Source: Dichotomicrobium sp964540795
GTDB lineage: Bacteria > Pseudomonadota > Alphaproteobacteria > Rhizobiales > Rhodomicrobiaceae
Length of the DNA stretch: 64,000 bases
Direction: 5' to 3'
NCBI GenBank assembly: GCA_964540795.1
Contig: CAZINX010000001.1
Coordinates: 372,001-436,000 of the forward strand
Of this stretch, positions 1 to 8,249 are shown piece after piece (position 1 is the first letter of the stretch; each line of letters starts with the position of its first letter). Below the pieces are notes generated by a model. That model did no database searches. It was not told the origin of the DNA and saw nothing but the letters and a program-made list of their open reading frames with translations. The position numbers and the translations under genes were made by a program.

Positions 1-752
1 CCAATGGCGCGGCCCCGCGAAAGGTCGGCGCGCTCGAAGAGGCGCATGGCGGCACGCTCTACATCGACGAAGTCGCCGACATGCCTCTGGAGACGCAGGG
101 CAAGCTGCTGCGCGTGCTGGTCGAGCAGAAGTTCCAGCGCGTCGGCGGCGGGCCGAAGGTGCATGTCGACGTGCGCATCGTCTCGTCCACCTGCCGCGAT
201 CTGCACGGCGAGATGAGCGCGGGGCGCTTCCGCGAGGATCTCTATCACCGGCTCAACGTTGTCCCGCTCACCGTCCCCGGTCTCGTCGAGCGGCGCGATG
301 ACATCCCGCTTCTGGTCACGCACTTCGTCGAGCAGGTGAGCAACGCCACGGGTCTGCCGCCGCGCCGGGTGGGCGACGACGCGATGGCCGTGCTGCAGTC
401 CCAGGATTGGCCAGGCAATGTGCGCCAGCTCCGCAACGTCGTCGAACGCCTGATGATCATGACCGGCGGCGATCCCGACAGACCGATCACCGCTGAGATG
501 CTCCCGGAGGATGTTGTTTCGGGCGCGCCGCTTTCGCCCAACGGCTCCGGCGGCGAGCACCTGATGTCGCTACCGCTGCGCGACGCCCGCGAAATCTTCG
601 AGCGCGAATACCTGATGGCGCAGATCAACCGCTTCGGCGGCAACATCTCGCGCACGGCCGAATTCGTCGGTATGGAGCGGTCGGCCCTGCACCGCAAGCT
701 GCGCGCGCTCGGCGTCTCCGCAGGCGAACGCGCTGCACCCGCCCGCCACTGA
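1..752 (+). CDS. ntrX: Nitrogen regulation response regulator NtrX (5' end outside window)
   Basis: This is the C-terminal part of a sigma54-dependent response regulator; the first complete codon is at position 3 and the receiver domain and Walker A lie upstream of the window. The start of the visible protein is the AAA+ central domain, with the Walker B region GGTLYIDEVADMP and the arginine-rich segment after GRFREDLYHRLNVV. The last ~45 residues form a Fis-type helix-turn-helix (NISRTAEFVGMERSALHRKL). NtrX is the partner of the membrane kinase NtrY and acts in nitrogen, redox and envelope control in alphaproteobacteria. The divergent Walker B (YIDEV instead of FLDEV) and the following trkA fit NtrX better than NtrC. 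The family assignment is confident; its target genes cannot be read from this sequence. Confidence 0.93.
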   Translation, partial: NGAAPRKVGALEEAHGGTLYIDEVADMPLETQGKLLRVLVEQKFQRVGGGPKVHVDVRIVSSTCRDLHGEMSAGRFREDLYHRLNVVPLTVPGLVERRDDIPLLVTHFVEQVSNATGLPPRRVGDDAMAVLQSQDWPGNVRQLRNVVERLMIMTGGDPDRPITAEMLPEDVVSGAPLSPNGSGGEHLMSLPLRDAREIFEREYLMAQINRFGGNISRTAEFVGMERSALHRKLRALGVSAGERAAPARH

Positions 753-883
753 CCCGAATTGGATGATTGCGGCTTGGGCGACCCCGTGGAGGGCTGACAA
801 GCCGGCGCGTTTCCGGTAAACCGACGCTTCGTCGCCCGGTTGCAGCCTGAGAGGCATTGCACCGGGCCGGCCGGGAACACATC

Positions 884-2260
884 ATGCGCATCCTCATCTG
901 CGGCGCCGGACAGGTCGGCTTCGGAATTGCCGAGCGACTGTCCACCGAGAATAACGACGTCTCGATCGTTGACCAGGACCCGAATCTCGTCAGACGCATG
1001 GGCGATCTGCTCGACGTGCGCGGGTTCGTCGGCAGCGCCTCGCACCCCGACGTGCTTGACCAGGCCGGGGCGGCGGATGCGGATATGATCATTGCCGTCA
1101 CCCACTCCGACGAAGTGAACATGGTCGCCTGCCAGGTGGCGCATTCGCTGTTCGACGTGCCGACCAAGGTTGCGCGCGTGCGCGCCCAGAGCTATCTCGC
1201 GCCGCATTGGAGCGATCTGTTCCTGCGCCACAACCTGCCCATCGATGTCGTTATCTCGCCGGAGATCGAGGTCGGCGAAATGATCCTGCGCCGCCTGCGG
1301 ATGCCGGGCGCGTTCGAGGTGCTGGGCTTCTGCGACAATGAAATCCTTGTGCTCGGCATCAGCTGCGAAAGCGACTGCCCGGTGATCGACACGCCGCTCA
1401 AGCATCTGGGCGAGCTGTTTCCCGACCTTCCGGCGGTGGTCGTCGGCGTCTACCGCGACGGCAAGCTCTTCGTGCCGCGCAGCGATGACCAGCTGCTCGC
1501 CGGCGATGAGGTCTATGTGGCCACGCTGGCGCCGCAGACCGAACGGGTCATGAAAATCTTCGGCCACGAGGAGCGCCGCGCGCAGCGCGTCGTGATCGCT
1601 GGCGGCGGGAATATCGGCCTGTTCGTCGCACGCCGGCTGGAACAGACGCAGCGCGATGTCCGCGTGAAGGTGCTGGAGCACAACCGCGAACGCGCCGTGG
1701 AGATTGCCGAACAGCTCGACCGCGCGATCGTGCTCAACGGCAGCGCGCTGGACGAGGAGTTGCTGCGCGAGGCAGGCGTGGAAAACGCCGACATGATCGT
1801 CGCGCTCACGAATGACGATCAGGTCAATATCCTGGCGAGCGTGCTGGCCGGGCGGCTCGGCGCGGCGCGGAACATGTGCCTGATTAACAACACGGCCTAC
1901 ATGACCATCGTGCGCTCGCTGGGCATCGACGCCTTCATCAACCCGCGCGGGGTCACGGTCTCGCGCATCCTCCAGCATGTCCGGCGTGGGCGCATCCGCG
2001 CGGTTCAGACCGTCCTCAACGGGGCAGGGGAGGTCATCGACGCCGAGGCGCTGCCGACTTCGCCGCTTGTCGGACGCGCGCTCAATGAACTCGACCTGCC
2101 AGACGGCATCCGCATCGGCGCGATCCGGCGCGGGCGGACGGCCATGGTGCCCAAAGCCGACACGACCATCGAAGCCAATGACCGCGTCGTCATTTTCGCC
2201 ACCAAGGACCGCGTGCACGAAGTGGAGCAGCTGTTTCGTGTCAGCCTGGATTATTTCTAG
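884..2260 (+). CDS. trkA: Trk potassium uptake NAD-binding regulator TrkA
   Basis: A 458-residue peripheral membrane protein that gates the TrkH potassium channel, the same length as E. coli TrkA. It contains two RCK units, each a Rossmann fold followed by a TrkA-C domain. The first dinucleotide motif is at the N-terminus (ICGAGQVGFGIA) and the second is near residue 240 (IAGGGNIGLFVA). The ATG at 884 is chosen because homologues begin MRILICGAGQVG; a TTG at 857 would add nine residues without family support. It lies 131 nt after ntrX, a conserved alphaproteobacterial arrangement, and 45 nt before trkH, so regulator and channel are probably made from one transcript. Confidence 0.95.
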   Translation: MRILICGAGQVGFGIAERLSTENNDVSIVDQDPNLVRRMGDLLDVRGFVGSASHPDVLDQAGAADADMIIAVTHSDEVNMVACQVAHSLFDVPTKVARVRAQSYLAPHWSDLFLRHNLPIDVVISPEIEVGEMILRRLRMPGAFEVLGFCDNEILVLGISCESDCPVIDTPLKHLGELFPDLPAVVVGVYRDGKLFVPRSDDQLLAGDEVYVATLAPQTERVMKIFGHEERRAQRVVIAGGGNIGLFVARRLEQTQRDVRVKVLEHNRERAVEIAEQLDRAIVLNGSALDEELLREAGVENADMIVALTNDDQVNILASVLAGRLGAARNMCLINNTAYMTIVRSLGIDAFINPRGVTVSRILQHVRRGRIRAVQTVLNGAGEVIDAEALPTSPLVGRALNELDLPDGIRIGAIRRGRTAMVPKADTTIEANDRVVIFATKDRVHEVEQLFRVSLDYF

Positions 2261-2305
2261 CTGGGCAGGCGGCATTGCGGCGCAGGGTCCTCCAGCAGGC
2301 CCGGC

Positions 2306-3775
2306 ATGAACGCCGCGCTTATCGTCTTTGTCCTCGGCGCGCTGCTGCTCTGCCTCGTGGCGCTCATGCTGCCTGCCATCGCGTTGGCGGCGGCGGCGGA
2401 TGAATCCGGTGCGCTCGAAGCCTTCCTGATCGCAGGCGGCATCAGCGGCTTCACGGGCGGCGCGCTGGTGGCCGCGTTCCGCGGGGAGCCTTTCGTCGCG
2501 GATCGCAAGCACGCGCTGACCATCCTGCTGTGCGCCTGGACGGGCCTTCCTGTTTTCGCCGCGCTGCCCTTTCTGATCCTCACGCCAATGAGCTGGCACG
2601 CGGCGCTGTTTGAGTCCGTGTCAGCCTTAACCACCACAGGGGCGACGGTCTTTGCGCGTCTCGTCGAGGTGCCGCAGAGTCTGATCCTGTGGCGCGCGTT
2701 GCTGCAATGGGCCGGCGGGCTTCTGACGCTGGTGAGCGCCATTGCGATCCTGTTGCCGCTCTACGGCGGCGAGGGCTTCGAGCTGACCCGGACTGAGCGG
2801 GTCAGCGAGCCAGGTGGCAGCCGCAAGCAGACCAATTACGCGCTGCGGGTTATACTGCCGCTTTATGGCGGGCTGACGCTCGCTTGTCTCATCCTCCTGC
2901 TGTTCGCCAACATTCCGGCCTTCGACGCGCTTTGCCTGGCGCTTTCGACCGTTTCGACCGGCGGCTTCATGCCGCGTGACGGCACCATCGCGCTTTACGG
3001 CTCGGTCGGCGCGGAACTGGTGCTCACGCTGTTCATGTTTCTCGGGGCAGTGAGCATTTTCTGGACGCACACCCTGCTGGGCGGGCGGTTCGCTTCCGCA
3101 GGGGCGAGCCGGGAGCCGGTCTATGTGCTGTTGGCCCTCCTGCTCGGCGGCGTGGCGCTCACGACATTGTTATGGCTGCGCTTCCCGGCGATCGATGCCG
3201 CCTGGTTCCAGTACGTCTCGCTCGGCCTGGCGGCGGCAGCCTCGCTTGTGACGACCACGGGCTTTCCCATCAGCGAGGAGGCGTTCGCGCTCGTCCCATT
3301 CATGCTGATCGTGCTGGTGTGCGCGATCGGCGCGGGGCGGTTGTCCACGGCCGGCGGCATCAAGGTTTCGCGGCTGGCGATGATGCTGTCGCAATCCTAT
3401 AACGAGTTGAGTTTGCTGCTTTTTCCGCACAGCATTCACCCGACGGTGCGCACGGCCGGGGCACTGCGGCAAGTCACGATCGGCGCCGTCTGGGCGCTAT
3501 TCTTCCTGACAATGCTGGTCCTCGCGCTCTTGATCCTCATGTTGTCCGCAACCGGCATCGGCTTTGAGGCGGCAATGCTCGCGGCCGTGACGTCGCTCAG
3601 CAATGCCGGGCCGTTCTACGAGATCGGGCGACTGGCGCATCTTTCCGCCGACGCTCCGCCGATTTGGGAGATGAGCCCGGTCGCGCATCTGCTGATGAGC
3701 GCGGCGATGATCCTGGGGCGCATGGAACTGCTTGCGGTGCTGTCTCTGGCGCGACTTTTGCTTCAGAGGGAATAG
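2306..3775 (+). CDS. trkH: Trk potassium uptake channel subunit TrkH
   Basis: A 489-residue polytopic inner-membrane protein of the TrkH/TrkG/KtrB superfamily that conducts potassium. The four pore-loop filters can be seen in order: SALTTTGATV, STVSTGGFMP, SLVTTTGFPI and SLSNAGPFYE. Each keeps the key glycine of the degenerate filter, and hydrophobic helices fill the rest. It directly follows trkA, its cytosolic gate, and precedes hfq by 265 nt, so channel and gate form a complete two-gene K+ uptake unit. Length and topology are normal for the family. Whether the ion is K+ only, or K+/Na+, cannot be decided here. Confidence 0.94.
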   Translation: MNAALIVFVLGALLLCLVALMLPAIALAAAADESGALEAFLIAGGISGFTGGALVAAFRGEPFVADRKHALTILLCAWTGLPVFAALPFLILTPMSWHAALFESVSALTTTGATVFARLVEVPQSLILWRALLQWAGGLLTLVSAIAILLPLYGGEGFELTRTERVSEPGGSRKQTNYALRVILPLYGGLTLACLILLLFANIPAFDALCLALSTVSTGGFMPRDGTIALYGSVGAELVLTLFMFLGAVSIFWTHTLLGGRFASAGASREPVYVLLALLLGGVALTTLLWLRFPAIDAAWFQYVSLGLAAAASLVTTTGFPISEEAFALVPFMLIVLVCAIGAGRLSTAGGIKVSRLAMMLSQSYNELSLLLFPHSIHPTVRTAGALRQVTIGAVWALFFLTMLVLALLILMLSATGIGFEAAMLAAVTSLSNAGPFYEIGRLAHLSADAPPIWEMSPVAHLLMSAAMILGRMELLAVLSLARLLLQRE

Positions 3776-4040
3776 GGATGCGATCGGCGGTCACTCGAAC
3801 CGGGAGAACTGGCCGTGAGAGATGCTCCAACGGGACAAATTCATCGTAATCTATTTGTCGAAATCTCGTGCGATACCTACCTACCCGGAAGGCTCGCGAA
3901 TCCAATCGGCGCGAACAAGGCAACAAATGGAGGGAAAACGCGTTTTTCACGATCCGGCTTCCTGATTTTCATCGACCGGTTCGGATACGTTAAACAAGCG
4001 GTCCAGAGACCGCGCCAACAAAAAAGCGGAAAAACACGTT
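3776..4040 (+). promoter_or_regulatory. hfq upstream region with leader hairpin and A-rich tract
   Basis: This 265-nt gap between trkH and hfq is visibly richer in A+T than its surroundings and has no convincing gene. At 3998-4013 there is a perfect hairpin (GCGGTC, loop CAGA, GACCGC). Between it and the hfq start is an A-rich run at 4018-4026 that reads as three ARN triplets (AAC AAA AAA), the type of sequence bound by the distal face of Hfq. GCGGAA at 4026-4031 is the best, weak, ribosome-binding site. Autoregulation of hfq is known in enterobacteria and Rhizobium; here it is an inference. I could not place a clear sigma70 promoter. Confidence 0.4.
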
Positions 4041-4283
4041 ATGGCTTCAGATCGCGGTCAAAGCCTGCAGGATACGTTTCTCAATCACGTAAGAAAGAAC
4101 AAGGTGCCCCTGACGGTATTTCTGATTAATGGGGTGAAACTGCAAGGCATCGTGACATGGTTCGATAATTTTTGCGTGCTGCTTCGGCGTGACGGGCATT
4201 CCCAACTCGTTTACAAACATGCCATATCGACGATCATGCCGACGCAGCCGGTGAACTTGGCGGAGACAGAAGAGAAAGAGTGA
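4041..4283 (+). CDS. hfq: RNA chaperone Hfq
   Basis: An 80-residue Sm-like protein that assembles as a hexamer and pairs small RNAs with mRNAs. The sequence has the expected Sm1 motif (residues ~6-50, with the GQSLQDTFLN start, VPLTVFLINGVKLQGIV and FDNFCVLL) and Sm2 motif (VYKHAISTI). The KH of YKHAIS belongs to the proximal RNA-binding pocket. The C-terminal tail is very short (PTQPVNLAETEEKE), as usual in alphaproteobacteria. The stop codon overlaps the GTG start of hflX by 4 nt, the classical hfq-hflX pair. The upstream leader carries a hairpin and A-rich triplets that could allow self-control. Confidence 0.97.
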   Translation: MASDRGQSLQDTFLNHVRKNKVPLTVFLINGVKLQGIVTWFDNFCVLLRRDGHSQLVYKHAISTIMPTQPVNLAETEEKE

Positions 4284-5515
4284 GGACAGCCACGCAGACG
4301 TTTTCCAACAAACAGCAAAGCGCCGCCCGCCGGAAGAAGCGGCCGGGGCCAACATCTACAGCCAAGCCCCGGACAGAGGCAGTCGTGCTGGCGCCGGCGC
4401 TCAAGGGACCGCGCGGGGCAGGGCGCGCAAGCGATCCACACGCCCGGCTGGAAGAAGCCATCGGGCTTGCGCGCGCGATTGGCCTTCGCGTTCGGCAAAG
4501 CCTGATCGCGCCGGTGTCGCGGCCGCGGCCCGACACGCTGTTGAGCGGCGGCAAGGTTGAAGAGGTGCGTGATCTCGTCGCCCAGACGGGCGTGCAGGTC
4601 ATCATTGTGGATCATCCGCTCTCGCCGGTGCAGCAGCGCAACCTTGAGCGCGCCTGGAACGCCAAGGTGCTGGACCGAACCGGCCTGATCCTGGAGATTT
4701 TCGGCGAGCGCGCGCAGACCAGGGAAGGCCGGCTGCAGGTCGAACTTGCGCATCTGAGCTATCAGAAATCGCGGCTCGTGCGGTCCTGGACTCACCTTGA
4801 GCGCCAGCGCGGCGGCCGCGGCTTCATGGGCGGCCCGGGCGAACGCCAGATCGAGGCGGACCGCCGGCAGATCCAGGGGCGCATCGACGTGATCCGCCGC
4901 AAGCTCGCCGATGTGCGCCGCACGCGCGGGTTGCACCGCGAGGGCCGCAAGCGCAGCGCGAACCCGGTCGTCGCGCTGGTTGGCTACACGAATGCCGGCA
5001 AATCGACGCTGTTCAACCGGTTGACGGGCGAGAGTGTGGCCGCCAAAAACCAGCTGTTCGCCACGCTTGACCCGACGATGCGGGCTGTCCGCCTGCCGGG
5101 CGATCGCACGGCAATCCTGTCGGATACGGTCGGCTTTATCGCCGATTTGCCGACAACGCTGGTCGCCGCCTTCCGGGCGACGCTGGAGGAGGTCGTCGAG
5201 GCCGATGTTGTTCTGCATGTGCGCGACATCGCATCGGATCAGACCGAGACGCAGAAGCAGGACGTAGAGGCCGTGCTTGAAGAGTTGGGCGTCGATTCCT
5301 CGCCGGGCGCCGGCCGCGTGATCGAGGTGTGGAACAAGGCCGATCTGCTGACGCCGGCAGACCACGCCGCGCTGGCCAACCAAGCGGAACGCCGGGAGGC
5401 TGCGCCGGTGCTGATCTCCGCGACGACAGGCGAGGGCATCCCTGAGCTTTTGGAGCGGCTCGCCGCCCACTTTACCGATGAGGCGGAGGCCGCGTATCGC
5501 CCGGCCGCCGAATAG
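4280..5515 (+). CDS. hflX: Ribosome-associated GTPase HflX
   Basis: A 411-residue GTPase that splits stalled ribosomes. It has an N-terminal HflX domain (to ~residue 225, with the Gly-rich segment GGRGFMGGPGERQ) followed by a G domain: G1 GYTNAGKS at 235-242, G3 DTVGF, G4 NKAD and G5 SATTGEG. The GTG start overlaps the hfq stop (GTGA), so translation is probably coupled. The first ~35 residues are basic and poorly conserved, so an internal start is possible. The gene ends only 11 nt from the convergent mazG stop, leaving no room for an intrinsic terminator. Confidence 0.95.
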   Translation: MRTATQTFSNKQQSAARRKKRPGPTSTAKPRTEAVVLAPALKGPRGAGRASDPHARLEEAIGLARAIGLRVRQSLIAPVSRPRPDTLLSGGKVEEVRDLVAQTGVQVIIVDHPLSPVQQRNLERAWNAKVLDRTGLILEIFGERAQTREGRLQVELAHLSYQKSRLVRSWTHLERQRGGRGFMGGPGERQIEADRRQIQGRIDVIRRKLADVRRTRGLHREGRKRSANPVVALVGYTNAGKSTLFNRLTGESVAAKNQLFATLDPTMRAVRLPGDRTAILSDTVGFIADLPTTLVAAFRATLEEVVEADVVLHVRDIASDQTETQKQDVEAVLEELGVDSSPGAGRVIEVWNKADLLTPADHAALANQAERREAAPVLISATTGEGIPELLERLAAHFTDEAEAAYRPAAE

Positions 5516-5526
5516 CAGAGCAGGCG

Positions 5527-6390
5527 TTAGCTTTCGTCGCGCTCGGCGCGCTTGGCGGCGTGCCAGAGTTGCTCCAGTTCGTCCATTGAGGCGTCGGAGA
5601 CCTGACGGCCCGCTTCGCGCAGCCGCGCCTCCATGTATTGGAAACGGCGGGTGAATTTTCGCTGCGCCGCGCGCATGATCGTCTCGGGGTCCTGATCGAG
5701 GAAGCCAGCCAGCCGCGTCACCGTGAACAACACGTCGCCCAGTTCATCCGCGATGCGCTCCGGCGGCTCGCCGTGGGCGATCTCGGCCTCCAGCTCGTCC
5801 AGTTCCTCACGGATCTTGGCGAACACGGCTTCAGGCGATGACCAGTCGAAGCCGGCCCGCGAGGCGCGCCGATGCAGCTTCCAGGCGCGGGTGAGGCCGG
5901 GCAGGGCGAGCGGGATGTCGCCTAGCACGCTCTCCGGCTCAGCGCGTCCTTTCTCGGCGCGCTCGCGCCGCTTCATTTCTTCCCATATGCCGCCGACATC
6001 TTCGGGCTTCTGTGCCCGGTGCTGGCCGAAAACATGCGGATGCCGGCGGATCATCTTGTCAGCAATGGTTGCGGCAACGTCGTCGAAATCAAAAGCGCCG
6101 CGCTCCTCAGCCATCTGCGCGTGATAGACCACCTGAAACAGCAGATCGCCCAGTTCCTCGCGCAACTCCGTCATGTCGTTCTGCGCGATGGCTTCGGCGA
6201 CCTCGTAGGCTTCCTCGATGGTGTAGGGGGCTATGGTCTCGAAGGTCTGCTCGCGGTCCCACGGGCATCCGGCTTCGGGATCCCGCAGCGCCGTCATGAC
6301 CGCGCGCAACCGATCAACGGGCGTCTGCGCAGCCGCGATCCGTTCGACCGGAGTATCCGGCTGGTCGCTGTGATCGTCGTCGCGCGCCAT
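5527..6390 (-). CDS. mazG: Nucleoside triphosphate pyrophosphohydrolase MazG
   Basis: A 287-residue house-cleaning enzyme that hydrolyses (d)NTPs to the monophosphate and pyrophosphate. It contains two MazG all-alpha domains. Both carry metal-binding acidic clusters: the first has EELGDLLFQVVYHAQMAEE and the second has ELDELEAEI plus DELGDVLF. The beginning CPWDREQTFETIAPYTIEEAYEVAEAI is typical of full-length MazG rather than a toxin-antitoxin relative. The start is ATG at 6390. It lies convergent to hflX and downstream of pepA (103-nt gap). The position next to hfq-hflX is common in Hyphomicrobiales. Confidence 0.94.
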   Translation of the reverse strand: MARDDDHSDQPDTPVERIAAAQTPVDRLRAVMTALRDPEAGCPWDREQTFETIAPYTIEEAYEVAEAIAQNDMTELREELGDLLFQVVYHAQMAEERGAFDFDDVAATIADKMIRRHPHVFGQHRAQKPEDVGGIWEEMKRRERAEKGRAEPESVLGDIPLALPGLTRAWKLHRRASRAGFDWSSPEAVFAKIREELDELEAEIAHGEPPERIADELGDVLFTVTRLAGFLDQDPETIMRAAQRKFTRRFQYMEARLREAGRQVSDASMDELEQLWHAAKRAERDES

Positions 6391-6493
6391 GACGCCCCTC
6401 TGACCGCGCCGAACCGGCTGGTTAACCGCCGGTTACCGCCTGTTCCGCGATTCGCATAAGACACATTATGGAAAATTTCACCATGCCGGCCCA

Positions 6494-8026
6494 TCACGAG
6501 CCGCTCTGCGCCTCGTTCATCAGCATCCGCTCCAGCAGCCGCACGCCGAAGCCCGCGCCCCAACTGCGGTTGATGTCGGTTGACGGCGCGGAGAATGCGG
6601 TGCCGGCGATGTCGATATGCGCCCAGGACACATCCTCCTGCACGAATCGCTGGAGGAATTGCGCCGCGGTGATCGAGCCGGCCCAACGCCCGCCGATGTT
6701 CTTCATGTCGGCGACCTTGGAGTCGATCAGCTTGTCGTATTTCCTGGACAGCGGCATCCGCCAGACCTTCTCGTCGGTCTGAGCGCCCGCATCGACGAGG
6801 GCGTTGCACAGCGCGTCGTCATTGGCGTAAAGCCCGGCGTATTCGTGACCGAGCGCGATGATGATCGCGCCCGTCAGCGTCGCGAGCGTGACAATCCGCT
6901 TCGGCTTCCATGTCTCCTGCGCGTACCACATGGCGTCGGCCAGAACCATCCGCCCTTCCGCGTCGGTGTTGAGCACCTCGATTGTCTGGCCGGACATGGA
7001 TTTCACGATATCGCTCGGACGCTGCGCGGTGCCGCTGACCATGTTCTCGGTCAGCCCGAGCACGCCGACCACATCCACCGGCGCTTTTTCCTTCGCCAGC
7101 GTCAGCATCAGCCCGGCGACGCAGGCCGCGCCGCCCATGTCGCCCTTCATATCCTCCATGCCCTGCGCGGGCTTGATGGAAACGCCCCCGGTGTCGAAGC
7201 ATACGCCCTTGCCGATGAATACTGTCGGCGGACCATCCGGCGCGCCCTCGCCCCGCCACCGCAGCGTGACCAGGCGGCTGCCGCGCGCGCTGCCCTGCCC
7301 CACGGCCAGCAGCGCGCCCATGCCAAGTTCGGCCATCCGGTCCTCGTCGAGCACATCGACCTCAAGGCCGTGTTTGGCAAGCGCGCTTGCCCGGTCGGCG
7401 AACTGCTCCGGCCCCAGTTCGTTCGGCGGCTCGTTGACCAGATCGCGCGCGAGATAGACGCCCTCAGACACGGCGCGCAGCGGCGCGAAGGCGGATTCGG
7501 CCGCGGCCGGGTCCTCGCAATGGATCACGACGCGCGCGAGCAACGTGTCGTCTTTTTCTTCGCCGCTATTGTCTCCCGACGATTTCTTCTTGCTCTTGTA
7601 CTTGGTGAATTCATAGCTGCGCAGCAGCACGCCGAGCGCCACATGCGCGGCGTGCTGGGCCTCAAGGGCGCTACCGTCGCTGGCTTCCAGCCACAGACCG
7701 ACCTGCTCGACATCGCTGTCGATCTTGCCGCGAATGAAACCGCCGAGGTCGATCCATTCCTGCGACGGCTCCGCCCCGATGCCGTCTGCACCAATGACCA
7801 CAAGCCGTTCGACCGCGTCCAGCCCGGCGGGCGCGAGCAGATTGAAGGCCGTTTTCTTCTTGCCCCTGAATTTCGCGATGCCCGCCGCGCGCGTCAGCAC
7901 GCCGGCGGAGGCGTTGTCCAATTTGGCGGCCGTCGGGGCCAGCCCGGCGTTCTCTCCCGCCATGACGACGACGGTTCCGCTCGGCTCTGCATCGATTGAG
8001 GCGAACGCAATCTCCAGGTTCGACAA
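6494..8026 (-). CDS. pepA: Leucyl aminopeptidase PepA (M17 family)
   Basis: A 510-residue cytosolic di-metal aminopeptidase that removes N-terminal residues from peptides. The M17 signature NTDAEGRMVLADA and the metal/catalytic segment GKGVCFDTGG are present, followed by KGDMGGAA. The predicted start is a TTG at 8026: no in-frame ATG lies near the homologous N-terminus, and GGAG at 8035-8038 (minus strand) sits 8 nt before it, making TTG credible. The middle has a low-complexity insert (KYKSKKKSSGDNSGEEKDD), unusual for the family and probably a surface loop between the N-terminal and catalytic domains. It is divergent from lptF. Confidence 0.93.
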   Translation of the reverse strand: MSNLEIAFASIDAEPSGTVVVMAGENAGLAPTAAKLDNASAGVLTRAAGIAKFRGKKKTAFNLLAPAGLDAVERLVVIGADGIGAEPSQEWIDLGGFIRGKIDSDVEQVGLWLEASDGSALEAQHAAHVALGVLLRSYEFTKYKSKKKSSGDNSGEEKDDTLLARVVIHCEDPAAAESAFAPLRAVSEGVYLARDLVNEPPNELGPEQFADRASALAKHGLEVDVLDEDRMAELGMGALLAVGQGSARGSRLVTLRWRGEGAPDGPPTVFIGKGVCFDTGGVSIKPAQGMEDMKGDMGGAACVAGLMLTLAKEKAPVDVVGVLGLTENMVSGTAQRPSDIVKSMSGQTIEVLNTDAEGRMVLADAMWYAQETWKPKRIVTLATLTGAIIIALGHEYAGLYANDDALCNALVDAGAQTDEKVWRMPLSRKYDKLIDSKVADMKNIGGRWAGSITAAQFLQRFVQEDVSWAHIDIAGTAFSAPSTDINRSWGAGFGVRLLERMLMNEAQSGS

Positions 8027-8249
8027 AATTGCTGCTCCGGTTGTTCAGATGACGACCACGGCGCGCCAGCCCTCAAGGCGCGCGCCCAAGCCTCCGCCAG
8101 ATCGCAGATTGACCTGCGAGTAAATCGTGATTTGCCCCGCGATGCAACCGCGGGCCGCTGCCGCTCGCGCCGAAAATCCGCCATTTTGGCGTGGTCACCA
8201 GAACGGCCGAAAGACACGATTCACCCTTCCGGTCCCAGACAAGCGTGCA
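8027..8249. promoter_or_regulatory. Divergent pepA/lptF intergenic region with imperfect hairpin
   Basis: This 223-nt region separates two divergent operons and must hold both promoters. At 8168-8191 there is a near-perfect hairpin: CGCC, a bulged G, AAAAT, loop CCGCC, then ATTTTGGCG, ending 58 nt before the lptF ATG. It could be an operator or a leader structure. A TTGACC hexamer is at 8109-8114, but I see no matching -10 at 16-18 nt, so no promoter is claimed. Confidence 0.3.

Noticed and set aside
245..2599. 784-codon open frame on the minus strand opposite ntrX, trkA and trkH
   Set aside because: It is the antisense shadow of three clear genes in GC-rich DNA, has low-complexity Arg/Ala/Asp composition and no recognisable domain.
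3815..4129. Small plus-strand open frame in the hfq leader
   Set aside because: It runs into hfq in another frame, has no family resemblance and no good ribosome-binding site.
8109..8132. TTGACC hexamer as an lptF promoter
   Set aside because: No acceptable -10 hexamer at 16-18 nt spacing.
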